From contig JAMXBD010000642.1 in assembly GCA_024138025.1 (NCBI GenBank), positions 62,001-126,000 on the forward strand: a stretch of DNA of 64,000 nucleotides. Direction: 5' to 3'. Both the position numbers and the translations under genes were made by a program. Under the pieces are notes generated by a model. It was not told the origin of the DNA. It saw nothing but the letters and a program-made list of their open reading frames with translations, and searched no databases. Source of the DNA: Combretum micranthum. Taxonomy: Eukaryota > Streptophyta > Magnoliopsida > Myrtales > Combretaceae. This document shows positions 36,401 to 45,645 of this stretch, piece by piece; positions within the stretch are counted from its first letter, which is position 1; each line of letters opens with the position of its first letter.

Positions 36401-39400
36401 AGACACAGACGAAATGGACAAGGCAAAACCTCTATAGGTAGGAGATAAAGAATCATAGGAAACAAAATTAGAAATGGGATGTTTAGTACAGGCTCTAACA
36501 CCTTTTCTTTGAGAAATAGGTTTATCTAAATCATCAAAAAATAACTCACCAGAAGAGGATGATTCTTGGCAGCAGAGAGTAGGTTGCACGATGACTTCTT
36601 CTGTGTGTCTTTGTTTCTCCTTGAGTACCTCTTCAAATCAGGTTTATCCAAACGTCCAATTTTCTCCCCTGGATTATAGTCTCCTTCTGATCATCACTTT
36701 TCTTGGGGTAAGATCAATGAGGGTCACAGTACTAGGTATCATCTCTTCCTTTGCATTATTCTCCCCTGAAGAGATGATGGAGTTGGATTGTAGTAAGGTT
36801 CAGTTTCTCTGAAAGTAACATCCATACTCACAAAATACTTCCTAGATGGAGGGTGGTAGCATCTGTAACCTTTTTGTGTCGGTGAGTACCCAATAAACAC
36901 ACACTTAAGGGCTCTTGGATCTATTTCCCAGCATCCTTAGTATGAACAAAACAAACACATCCAAAACCTTTGGAGGGACAGTGTATGTGTTATGTCCTGT
37001 TAAGTTTCTAAAGGACTCTTGTAGTTAAGGACTCTAAGAGGCATTCGGTTGATCAGATATGCAGCAACTAGAATTGCATTTCCCCAGTAAGGCTTAGGAA
37101 GATTCATGGTAAACATAAGAGATCTAGCAACTTCCAAAAGATGTCGATTCTTCCTCTCAGCTACCCATTCTGTGCACTTGTATAGGACAACTAGTTTGAT
37201 GAATTATCCCATGTGACCTAAATAAGAATCAAATCTTTCATTCATGTATTCAGTGCCATTATCAGTCCTAAGAATTTTTATTTTAGCATCAAATTGGGTG
37301 CAAACCATCTTATGAAAAGACTGAAAGCAAGAAAACACATCACTCTTAGCCTTAAGTAAATAGACCCAAGTCATTGGTGCAACAATCAATAAAAGTGACA
37401 AACCATCGATTACCAGACAAGGAAGTAGTCTGAGTAGGACCCCAAACATCAGAATGAATAGTCATGAAAGGAAACTGGCTTTTATTATTAATCAAAGGAT
37501 AAGAGTTTCGAGAATGTTTTGCATATTCGCAAGGATCACAAACTAATGAATCAAACTGAGTCTTTGAAAACAAACTAGGAAATAATTTACTTAACACAAA
37601 AAAGGAGGGATGTCCCAAACGCCTGTGCCATTGCAAGATTTCTTGATTAACATCTTTATTTTCCCCATAAAAAACCTGTTGGAGACTAGATCCTTGACTT
37701 TCATCCAACATATATAAGCCATCGTGCAATCTACCACTGCCAATCCTCTTCCCTGTTTGAAGATCCTGAAAGACACAATGATCAGGAAAAAATCAATTTT
37801 ACAGTTGAGATTTTTTGTAAGTGTACTGACAGATAACAGATTGACAGGAAATTGAGGGACATGAAGCACAGAGGATAGTTTGATATGGGGAGTACAGAAA
37901 ACAGAACCTGTTCCAGAAACTGGTAAAAGAGCCATCGGCTATTCGGACATTGTCCTTATTTAAACATGGTGAGTATTCAAGAAGATTTTTTGAGGAGCCC
38001 GTCATGTGTCTATTCGCACCAGAATCAATAATCCAATGATTAGTATCAAGGGTAGCAGAAAAAGCATTACCTGACTGCACAAAGTTGGATTTGGCACCGG
38101 AGGAAGATTCTTTATGAGACATCAGACGCTTAAGATACTGAATCTCATCAGGAGAAAAGAAGTCAGAGGGAGTCATCTCAGGAGTTGTTATAGTTTCAGA
38201 CAAATTTGCCCGAGTAGAATTAACTCGTTTGCCTCCACGACCTCTCGTTGGGCGTCCATGTAATTTCCAGCAAGTCTCTTTAGTATGACGTGGTCTTCCA
38301 CAATAATCACATCGTAAATGATCCTTATTAGAACTTTGGGTTTTCAGCTGCTCAGATGAATCACTAGCTGCTACCAAACCAGATTTTTCAACTTGTGGGA
38401 TATAGAGCATGGTATTGCGTCTGCTCTCTTCCTGCTGAACATAGGAATATGCTTCCTCAAGAGAAGGAAAAGGGGTCTTACCCAGAACATGAACTCTAAT
38501 CTGATCAAATTCATTGTTCAGTCCGGCCAAGAAATCATAGACCCTTTCTTTTGCAAGCAGTTTCTGAAATTTGACTGCATCTTCAGTACAATCAGCCTGA
38601 AAATCTTGATAATAGTCAAGCTCTTGCCACAAGCCATTCAACTCAGAAAAATACTGCGAGATTGTCATCTCTCCTTGCTTCAAACCATGACTTTGTTTCG
38701 AATCTCATAAATCTGGGCATCATTTCCCACTTGTGAATAGGTGAGAGTAACAGAATTCCATATTTTTGCTGCTGTGTCAAGCAATAAGTATGTCCTTGAA
38801 ATTTGGGCTGCATGGAATTGATAAGCCATGACATTACCAGCGAATTTTCAGAATCCCACTGGTTGAATGTTGGATCAGTTGTTGCTGGTTTGACTTTAGT
38901 ACCAGTAATATAATCCTGCATTCCCTAGCTTTGATAAATAATAAACAAGACCGTGACCAGGCAAGGTAATTATTTCCATCAAGCTTGACAGGGCTAATTT
39001 GCAGTGAAGGATTATCAGTACTAATGGCTGCAATTTTCTTATTACTTTCCATATTGAAAAAGAAAAGAAAAAAGAGATACCAGAACAATCCAAAAATAGA
39101 TCGCGTCGGAACAGTGCACGTCGGAACAGTACGTCGGAACAGTACACTTCGTCGGCGAAAGAAGGAAAAAAAAAAGACAAGCAATGACCGAAAAAGGCTG
39201 TCGATCCTCACGCCACTCGCCGGAGGTGTTTTTTGATGTCCCACGCGCCCTCACGCACCGGCGGGTGAATATAGACCAGTCCTCCTTGGCGGCTCGTGTA
39301 GCTCACGCGCTGCTCCGTTGGCCGCCGTGACCTCCAGAAACCCTAATCGGCGGATGGCCTTCCTTCCTAGCTAGGCTGTGTCGAAAAAAAATAGGTCGAA

Positions 39401-42400
39401 AAAGACGACTAAACCTAATCCATTCGCTTATACCAAAACGGAAGGAGTTTAAAAAAAATTTATGACCTAAAAGTGGTTTTAGGCTCTGATACCATGATGA
39501 AATTAGAGAGTATTTGAAAAGTATATTTCATATATAATTTGTACAAGAATACATCTATTTATACAAAAAACTTGTGACTATTGGTCTACCTTACCTACCA
39601 TACTATTAATTGTGACTATTGATCTACCTTACCTACCATACTATTAATTACATTGTTATAGGAAATATAATACTAATAATATTACACGTATATCAACAGA
39701 AGCTCTGTTATACGCTTTACAATTTAGTTTTCCAATGAAAATACAGAAGGTCCACTTGCATCATGGAGGCCTAATTAAAGCATACCTGTCAATCTCCTCT
39801 GAGATCTCTTTACTGAGATTTAATGTCAGTATATGCCAGGTCATGATGAAGCTCAAAAAGGAAATTTTTCTACTTGATTGCAGAATTATAAATCTCCCAT
39901 CCAAATGAACTAAATGTCATTGCAAGAGGCACATGAGAGCACAAAGGCAAACCTGTCCATTCTTGATAAGAGAAACTAATATGTATTTTTTGTATGCTTC
40001 AACAGCAATTGCATTTATTGTGTTCATTGGAGCGGTCACAACCTGGTCAAAGAACAAAACAATAAGCAAGTAGAATTTTCAAGCATGTAAAACCTTCACT
40101 GATCAGGAGGAAAAAGGCTATTTTAGTAGCATGTTGACGCACATTGTGAAGAAGCTCCGATGCTTTGCTGAACCGTTTTTCCTATGCATATCATGCCCCT
40201 AAAATTAAAGAAAAATATTTTAAATAGCAAAATCCTAGTTGTGCAGAAAATTTGAGGAATCAAAATGCTGACAAAAGCAAAAGAACAAGCCATCAAGAAC
40301 GAATTACTTATATACTACCGTGTTTTTGTATAATTAACTTGACACTACTAGGCCACAAGGGTTTGAACCCTAGGCATTTAACTAAGAGCCCAAAAGCTGA
40401 CACGTGCAACCATCAAAATCTATATCAACTCTGTCAAATGTGAAAACACCTGATGATAGAAAAACTATGTGCATTCACGATTTGCATGCTTTCTACTCTT
40501 TACGAATTATTCCACATCAAACCTCCCTTAACTGCATTATGAAATAGCTCCAAGTTGAAGATTATTGTATACTCCTAGAACCTAGATAACATAACTAAGT
40601 CAAAGAGGAGCATATGAAGAAGATCATCATAGCTAATTTTAACTTTGCAGTGGATCCATTTCGCTATAAATGAAAGCAAGAACTTTTCAGAATGTAAGAA
40701 CCCAATTGACTGAAGTTCAGCATTTCTATTAATCTTGCACTTACTAGACTAACAGTGAGCATCATGATGTACAGGAATGTTTGCTCTCTTTTTCCTCTTT
40801 TCACTTACATATATAACTTTATCACTCCAATGCTACATAATTCAGCTAATCAATTTTCCAATAACATGATATGAAGTATTTTTTTCGTCCGTTAACAGAA
40901 CATTTGGCATCATCATTGGCTAGCCAAAAAAACAGACAGACATGAACTCTACAAACATCTTTGATCATGAAGTCAGTTTTCAGTCAGTATTTACAATTTT
41001 TGATGAGAGCTAATGGCATCAGTGCTGAAAATTTTCTCAAGTAGAGATTTAAATGCCCACACCATTAGGCATTATGACTTATTCAGGAACAGCAATTTTT
41101 ATGAAGTAAAGGGCAAGAACTGCTTGCTTAAGGAATGTATTAATGACATTGACGAATAATCTGCTCTGTCATCATAGTGATTTTGACGAATTATTTTCGT
41201 TGTACATAAGAAAGTACAAGATCAGGGGCAAGAAACAAAAAGGAATATCAAAAGGAAAGCCACATTCTGAACACAGCATAATGAAAGCAAATTTCACAAC
41301 TTTCATCACATAATATATAGCAAAATCTATATAAGTTATTTCAAGATGTCTCCAAGAACTTACCCATAATAGCAGTAGAGGAAAAGATCCCTTGGCTGAT
41401 CAACTTCAAAGATATCATCCTCCAAGATAGATAGACCAACTTTATAGCTCTTTGACAATAAACAGAGTAGAAGAAACTCTGGATGTAAGGAAGTTAAATG
41501 TTCAGAGGAAGCACGGAGCTTGTGGACAGCTGTTAGCATTGGAGATACACCCTGCAGTGGAGCTTCCAGCAACAAGACATGATCCTTAAATCTCTTACAA
41601 ACAGAGATAACTGCAATATCAAAGAACTAGCATCAATGTATATTTTTACTATTTCCTTAATGATAAACACAAAACAGAAAATGCTTCTAGGTAAAGGAAA
41701 TACATTTGTCAGGTGCCATACGAATCTGATGCGCATCACAGGATTGGATGAAATCAGCACTTATTGGAACCAGTGCAGTGGCTTGCTCTTTTGAAACTGG
41801 ACCAGATGTATAGGCCTCCCTGTGAGATTCAAAGTATACAAGATCAATGAAGATAGTGACACAAACTAATCTATTCAAACAGCTAGAAGGATAAGTGTAG
41901 TCCATGCAAAGTCAAGAATTTCCTAATCTAATTAATATACCATCACTCTTCATAAGTCTCTAGCATTTTTGCACCCATCAACAAAAACAATAGAGATATA
42001 ACTTCATTTTTTTCCGATTTCCATTGAAAAAAAAGGTCATAAGAACCCGACAAGGAACCATCATCTTCACAAAAATTTCAAGTGCATTCAATTTATTGTC
42101 CCTCACGTACCCATTCAACTGCGAAAGCACTTTGCCACAGCAGATAAACTCCAAGGGGCATTACTTTCATTTGACTACCATAACATTCGGACACAGATTT
42201 TAGGAAAGACCCAGACAGTCCCAGCAATACACAGCAGCTAATTACTAGCTTTGTAGCAAGAATCATAATAATCAAATATTACATCATGATATACCTACAT
42301 CCTTTACTTAAGCACATTCGATCACAAAACTCGTGCTTGCAACACGCGCAGCACCTCCAAATTACTAGTAATAAAGCCATGTACTATCTCAAAAATTAAA

Positions 42401-42762
42401 CACCATACAAAAAACCGAGTTTAACAAACTCATTGAATCAGACAGCACCATATAAACAGAAATTCACTAAAAAAAAGAGCAAATTCTAGAAACATCTTGA
42501 ACACGAGAACGGAATGAAATAAATATCGATGAGACGATGAAACCCTAGCTGGTTAAGGAAAAAGATTGGGGACTCACAGAATGTACAGATAACCTAGGGA
42601 GTGCTTCGAAGGATCGAGTAAGGCAAGGAAAGAAGAGAGATGAGTAGTTTCGGAGTGAAGTGAGTCATCGGACTGTTTCAAGATGTTATGGAGGTGTGAG
42701 ATGTCTTCTGCGTTGCCTGATAACCCTTGGATTTGGGTAACCAGATTTTCCAGTGATCCCAT
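27412..42762 (-). CDS. CSN3: COP9 signalosome subunit 3, 11 exons; frame broken in four exons as assembled
   Basis: CSN3 is a PCI-domain structural subunit of the COP9 signalosome, which removes Nedd8 from cullin-RING ubiquitin ligases in the nucleus and cytoplasm. Exons in transcript order: 42762-42578, 41819-41704, 41610-41364, 40198-40143, 40042-39953, 34089-34025, 28738-28649, 28562-28404, 28315-28195, 27638-27567, 27480-27412. All junctions are GT-AG. Telling stretches are [13 protein letters not shown] (exon 1), [14 protein letters not shown] (3), [12 protein letters not shown] (5), [20 protein letters not shown] in the PCI region (8), [14 protein letters not shown] (10) and [16 protein letters not shown] (11). 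Allowing for the breaks, the product would be about 424 residues, normal for plant CSN3. Breaks: exon 4 about 2 bases short at 40176-40180, exon 6 one base short by 34027, exon 9 one short near 28272, exon 10 one short near 27626. No substitution stop is seen. Intron 5 (5.9 kb) and intron 6 (5.3 kb) are swollen by retrotransposons. Confidence 0.9.
29281..29600. repeat. LTR-like block in CSN3 intron 6
   Basis: CTGTTAGCTACTATATGTG begins a block with promoter-like CTGATATAAATAG and the leader-like text AATAGAGAGAATGGCTCC. A similar arrangement with GCTGTTAGCTAAG lies at 30320-30480. This resembles plant gypsy LTRs, but I cannot pair ends or define a target duplication. Confidence 0.3.
29720..30040 (-). 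pseudogene. Copia integrase fragment in CSN3 intron 6
   Basis: The minus strand reads [20 protein letters not shown] followed by [20 protein letters not shown], matching the copia integrase core (canonical [18 protein letters not shown]). Preceding it are the remains of the zinc-binding region and an H-D context. Stops are present. It has the same orientation as CSN3 and the scrap at 32520-33330. Confidence 0.65.
30250..30600 (+). repeat. Probable 5' LTR/leader of a gypsy relic
   Basis: The stretch immediately precedes the gypsy gag relic. It contains TCTATAAAAAATTGC (TATA-like), AATAAACTACATATGC and a purine-rich AGTAAGAGGAGAGGAG, as plant gypsy LTRs do. The ends are not defined. Confidence 0.35.
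30788..32300 (+). pseudogene. Gypsy gag-protease relic in CSN3 intron 6
   Basis: The frame 30788-31276 carries [15 protein letters not shown], the gypsy gag start (canonical 'MP.F.G.DP..W'), then [20 protein letters not shown] and GKAIAMYWL. Further on, the plus strand reads [12 protein letters not shown] (about 32020-32055), the retropepsin active site in the 'VDSGATHNFIS' context. [20 protein letters not shown] and [15 protein letters not shown] follow, the conserved protease tail. Frames are interrupted by stops. RT, RNase H and integrase are missing. It lies antisense to CSN3, between two copia scraps. Confidence 0.75.
32520..33330 (-). repeat. Tandemly duplicated copia gag-protease scrap
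   Basis: Two copies (about 32520-32935 and 32942-33330) share CAGATTCACTAGACAAAC, TTTGAC(G/A)TATGACCAGA, GGCTGAAAGCTTTATG or GGCTTAAAGCTTTATG, and CATTTGCTTC. On the minus strand the second copy reads [14 protein letters not shown], a worn version of the copia protease W.IDSGAS.HMT block, followed by KFFETN. The catalytic DSG is degraded. It probably belongs to the same copia as the scrap at 29720-30040, with the gypsy relic inserted between them. Confidence 0.6.
34371..34425. repeat. GAA-type microsatellite
   Basis: An imperfect run of AGAAGA/GGAGAA units lies in CSN3 intron 5, left of the copia insertion. Confidence 0.8.
34656..34859 (-). repeat. 3' LTR of the young copia
   Basis: It contains a 38-bp tandem duplication (34733-34770 and 34771-34808) built around TGACTATTG(G/A)TCTACC. 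The sequence is identical to 39495-39698 as far as I can compare. Confidence 0.97.
34860..34871 (-). promoter_or_regulatory. Polypurine tract of the young copia
   Basis: On the minus strand CTTGAGGGGGAG abuts the 3' LTR. This is where plus-strand DNA synthesis starts in copia elements. Confidence 0.85.
34867..35830 (-). pseudogene. RT C-terminal part and RNase H of the young copia
   Basis: Frames 35802-35425 and 35409-34867 are nearly continuous. Upstream of the first lies the RT catalytic [12 protein letters not shown] (about 35825-35785). [15 protein letters not shown] and [20 protein letters not shown] follow. RNase H shows [38 protein letters not shown] and [15 protein letters not shown], ending ADVFTKGL. 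All catalytic acidic residues I expect are present. The two frames are offset by a small indel near 35410-35425, and a stop lies just before the YVDD block (35886). Confidence 0.9.
36041..36589 (-). pseudogene. RT N-terminal part of the young copia
   Basis: The 182-residue frame includes [40 protein letters not shown] and [20 protein letters not shown]. It then has [20 protein letters not shown] and DVKNAF, the standard start of copia RT. It ends by frameshift at about 36041, before the 'YM.QP' and YVDD blocks, which lie in other frames. The plus-strand frames here are shadows. Confidence 0.9.
37204..37935 (-). pseudogene. Pre-integrase and integrase of the young copia
   Basis: Overlapping frames 37935-37591, 37729-37352 and 37449-37204 are offset by single-base shifts. 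They show [17 protein letters not shown] (protease tail), [13 protein letters not shown] with a downstream CDPC (HHCC zinc site), then IHSDVWGP and [11 protein letters not shown], carrying two Asp residues of the integrase D-D-E triad. The Glu region is further on in degraded frames. Integration function is known for the family; here the frame is broken. Confidence 0.9.
37799..39052 (-). pseudogene. Gag and protease start of the young copia
   Basis: The ATG at 39052 begins [20 protein letters not shown] and then [12 protein letters not shown], the plant copia gag N-terminus. Three single-base losses shift the frame: near 38921-38925, 38800-38806 and 38685-38691. The long frame 38683-37799 carries [18 protein letters not shown], the zinc knuckle [19 protein letters not shown] (about 38311-38255) and the protease active site [13 protein letters not shown] (about 38035-37997). 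Residues in the correct frame are well conserved on both sides of every break. Confidence 0.9.
39099..39153 (-). repeat. Triplicated GTCGGAACAGT in the copia leader
   Basis: GTCGGAACAGT occurs three times at intervals of 13-16 bases, followed by a partial fourth (TTCGTCGG). It lies in the untranslated leader between primer site and gag ATG, inside an unusually GC-rich stretch (39.1-39.36 kb). Confidence 0.8.
39482..39494 (-). promoter_or_regulatory. Primer binding site (initiator tRNA-Met)
   Basis: On the minus strand TGGTATCAGAGCC starts directly after the 5' LTR. This is the usual plant copia primer site, complementary to the 3' end of initiator methionine tRNA. Confidence 0.95.
39495..39698 (-). 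repeat. 5' LTR of the young copia
   Basis: Same 204 bases as the 3' LTR, including the 38-bp duplication (39572-39609, 39610-39647). The promoter of the element must lie here; it would read in the same direction as CSN3. Confidence 0.97.
40199..41363 (-). other. CSN3 intron 3
   Basis: 1,165 bp of AT-rich intron between GTAAGTTC (donor, 41363) and TTTAATTTTAG (acceptor, 40199). I see no inserted element with defined ends. Confidence 0.7.
41820..42577 (-). other. CSN3 intron 1
   Basis: 758 bp between the GTGAGTCC donor (42577) and the TTTGAATCTCACAG acceptor (41820). No repeat or gene recognised. Confidence 0.75.
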
Positions 42763-45478
42763 GCCTTTCTCCGTTACTATCTAGGGCTAATATTTGATTA
42801 TCGATGGAAGGAGAAGAGGAAGCAAGAACAAGGAACTGCGTTTGTTCGAAGCGAAAAGAAAAGTGAGTGACTGTTTAAACTCGGATTTAACTCGGTGTCA
42901 CTGAGCATAGATAGGGTTTACGTGGATCAATTTGTTAACTTGAATGGTTATTTTCCTTTCTTGTTCGGTGTAAAATTAATATTAAAGTATTTATTTAAGA
43001 TAAATAATAATTTATAATGAATTACTATTACTTAAAATGATTAATAAAAATTCATATCTTCATCTCATGTCATAAATATTCTTATCTTCAAAATAACACA
43101 TATACAATTATACTTTCTCTATAATAAATACATAGGGTATTATTGGTATTTTGCCTTTTACTCTTATACTTAGTTGTAATACTTTTTACATCGAATGAAT
43201 ATTATAATATCCATTACAATCCTATTACATTCTCTTTATGAAAAAGTGAAAATTTTAATTGGTATGTTTGAAGAAATAATATAGTGAAGGATAAATTCTT
43301 GAACTTGCATCATTATATAATATATATACATATCCAAAGCTTGTAGGTTTGAGATAAACTGACCCATTTTTTACACAACATTTTAAAACACATTGGTAAC
43401 AATTATGAATTCAAATAAAAATAATAGGGAGACAGATGGAAACAATCCATGCATTCCCTCTCAAATTATGAAAACGGTACCCTTTGAAACAAATTATTGA
43501 CATTTTAAATACATGCAAAATCCAAACCCACTAACAAGAGGGACCTTCTCCTCAATCCAGGGGTAACATATGTGATACTCCAAAGGCATTTTGTATGAAA
43601 AATCGATTAACAATGTCTTAGATCTCAATTTCACAAATTTAACTGACCTACTTAATCAACTTAGGATCTTTACGATTTTTATGTGGAGATACTCTAAAAA
43701 TCTATGGTTTGTTTAGATGCCTTGCTATCGTTTTCATAATCATCTATGTTAAGAAATGGAATCAAAGAGTATATGTCAATTTCTCAACTGATTAGTCGAT
43801 GAGAAATCTTACATTATTAACACGTCTTCAATGGCATTTAGTGATCATGCTATTGCTACAAGGGAGAGTACCCTACCACGTAGAACCTTGTCAAAATGGG
43901 TTGTAGAAGAACTTTAGCTCTTGCTTACCATAGTTGTCTAGTTGATTAGTTGGATATCTAGAAAGGATGAATACGCTCAAACGAATTGGAAAACTCGAAA
44001 AATGAGATTGCACGCAGAATTGGTAATAGAAAAATGAGAACTAGTTAAGTTTTAAAAATATATAAAGATTTGGATCTCGACGTGATGGTTAGAAGAACCA
44101 GGATCGGCGATATTCTCTATTTACTGGATCTTTTGTAAGTGAAATCTTAACGGCTATGATCCTCTTACACAAAAGAACACGCTCAGACATGTACAAATGT
44201 GACGTGTGCATGATCAACTCGCACATGACACATGCTACCCTACATCTTTTTATGTCAAAATTCGAAATAGCAAGCTTCCCCTACAAAACATCTTCTTTTG
44301 CATTTGCAGTTCATTCATCTATTACTATCTACTCAAAAGTTAGCAAACACCTATAAAATTCGCTCGGCGATTTCCAATCGTACACAATTTGCTAAGTCAA
44401 AATGATACAATACTCAACTTAGTTATAAATCTCCATCAAATCTAATTCACACTACCAACCTTAGGTTGTTTACGGCACGATGTATCCCCAGATTAGTCTA
44501 TGCTATGGAAATCCTTGGCTTTAGAAGGCCTTCCTCGAAGTTACTTTATTTTCTCATTTAGCACCAAAAAGAGTAAGCGACAACTGTTAATGGAAAAAAT
44601 TTAGACAAAATGCTTTCCAAGCCCAGCCTAATCCAACTAAGACACCAGATGGCCCATATAAACTCCTAACAACCCTTCACTATCCACTTAGTCATCCTTA
44701 ACTTACTCAATACTGCTTAAGTACAAAAAATTGGATTGATAATATTTCTTGTCCGTCTAGCCATGAGCTCTCACCCAGACAATCGATTAACCAGTCCTCT
44801 CCCTACCACCCCATCCCTTTCATTTATCAATATGGGTTAGTAACTCCTTACCCACTACCCACAAACAACCATAGTCATCTACTATCTTCAAGATCTAATA
44901 ACTACTATTGGTGATCGTGAATCTCTAAATGCCATACACATATCCTACTGAGATATCAAAACGAAAGAGGGTTATAGACAAACCTATAACTTTTACTCTA
45001 CTATTTTGCTTATTCTTCATTGAATGCCTTACTAACTGATGATTAGAATAACAACACTAGACAGTCATTCAATACCTACCAACCCTTTGTGTTTTGCAAG
45101 TCCATTGAATCTAAGGTTCAAATCCAATATACTCTACCGATAAGCTAAGGCACCAATAAAGGTATATATGTGCTTATATCTTCGTATTTTTTCTATCATT
45201 TTCCAAAGAAATTTTGTGTAAAAAAAATACACTAAATAGAGAAAAAAAAATGAAGCAAACAAATCATTTTAGTTATTTATTTACTAGAGAAATAGGGCAT
45301 CCTCAAATTATAAAAAGCTTACTTATATTTTTCATTTATGTAAAGAGTCAACCTTACACACACACATGCATACGTGCATGTGCATGCGCTCACGCACATA
45401 TTTTAACAAAACCATAATTGGTGTTTGATTTCCTTATGTCACATTTTCTTTTGTGTTAAGTTTACGGGGAAAAAAAAG
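42763..45478. other. CSN3 upstream region and intergenic DNA
   Basis: The first 150-200 bases on the minus strand should contain the CSN3 5' leader and core promoter. The ATG context is AGGCATGG, favourable for initiation. The rest is AT-rich without recognisable genes. Near 45355-45400 there is a CACACACACATGCATACGTG stretch of alternating purine/pyrimidine. Short frames (44156-44356, 45214-45417) are low complexity. Confidence 0.5.
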
Positions 45479-45645
45479 AGGTAAATTGCATCTGAATGTT
45501 ACAACGTTTGGGAGTAAGTTCATTTGAGATTACAACGTTTTATTGGTTCATTTAAGGTCACGATGTTTCAAGAAGTAAATCAATTGAAGTCATCATTGAT
45601 ACATGCCAACAGGAGAAAAGTTTAATTAAAACTTAGAAGATCCAC

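Larger units (their letters stand above)
34656..39698 (-). mobile_element. Young 5,043-bp copia retrotransposon in CSN3 intron 5
   Basis: The two 204-bp LTRs (34656-34859 and 39495-39698) appear identical base for base, with TGATGAAATT...TATCAACA ends. GAAGC flanks the element on both sides (34651-34655, 39699-39703) as target duplication. Against the 5' LTR (right side) lies a primer site complementary to initiator tRNA-Met; against the 3' LTR lies a GAGGGGGAG polypurine tract. Gag, protease, integrase, RT and RNase H follow in copia order on the minus strand. It has the same orientation as CSN3, so it is transcribed in sense within the intron. The polyprotein is broken by single-base deletions and at least one TAG (about 35886), so this copy cannot make it as assembled. 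Confidence 0.97.

Noticed and set aside
38985..39254. Overlapping frames on both strands around the copia leader, one with [17 protein letters not shown].
   Set aside because: They are produced by the triplicated GTCGGAACAGT and GC-rich leader; the real gag start is the ATG at 39052 on the minus strand.
40340..40410. tRNA-like GGGTTTGAACCCTAG in CSN3 intron 3.
   Set aside because: No matching A box at the right distance and no acceptor stem; the palindromic GGGTTTGAACCC is probably chance.
45060..45165. tRNA-like words (GGTTCAAATCC on +, TAGCTTATCGGTAGAG on -).
   Set aside because: The box-A-like and box-B-like words are on opposite strands and no cloverleaf can be formed, so neither a tRNA nor a SINE is supported.
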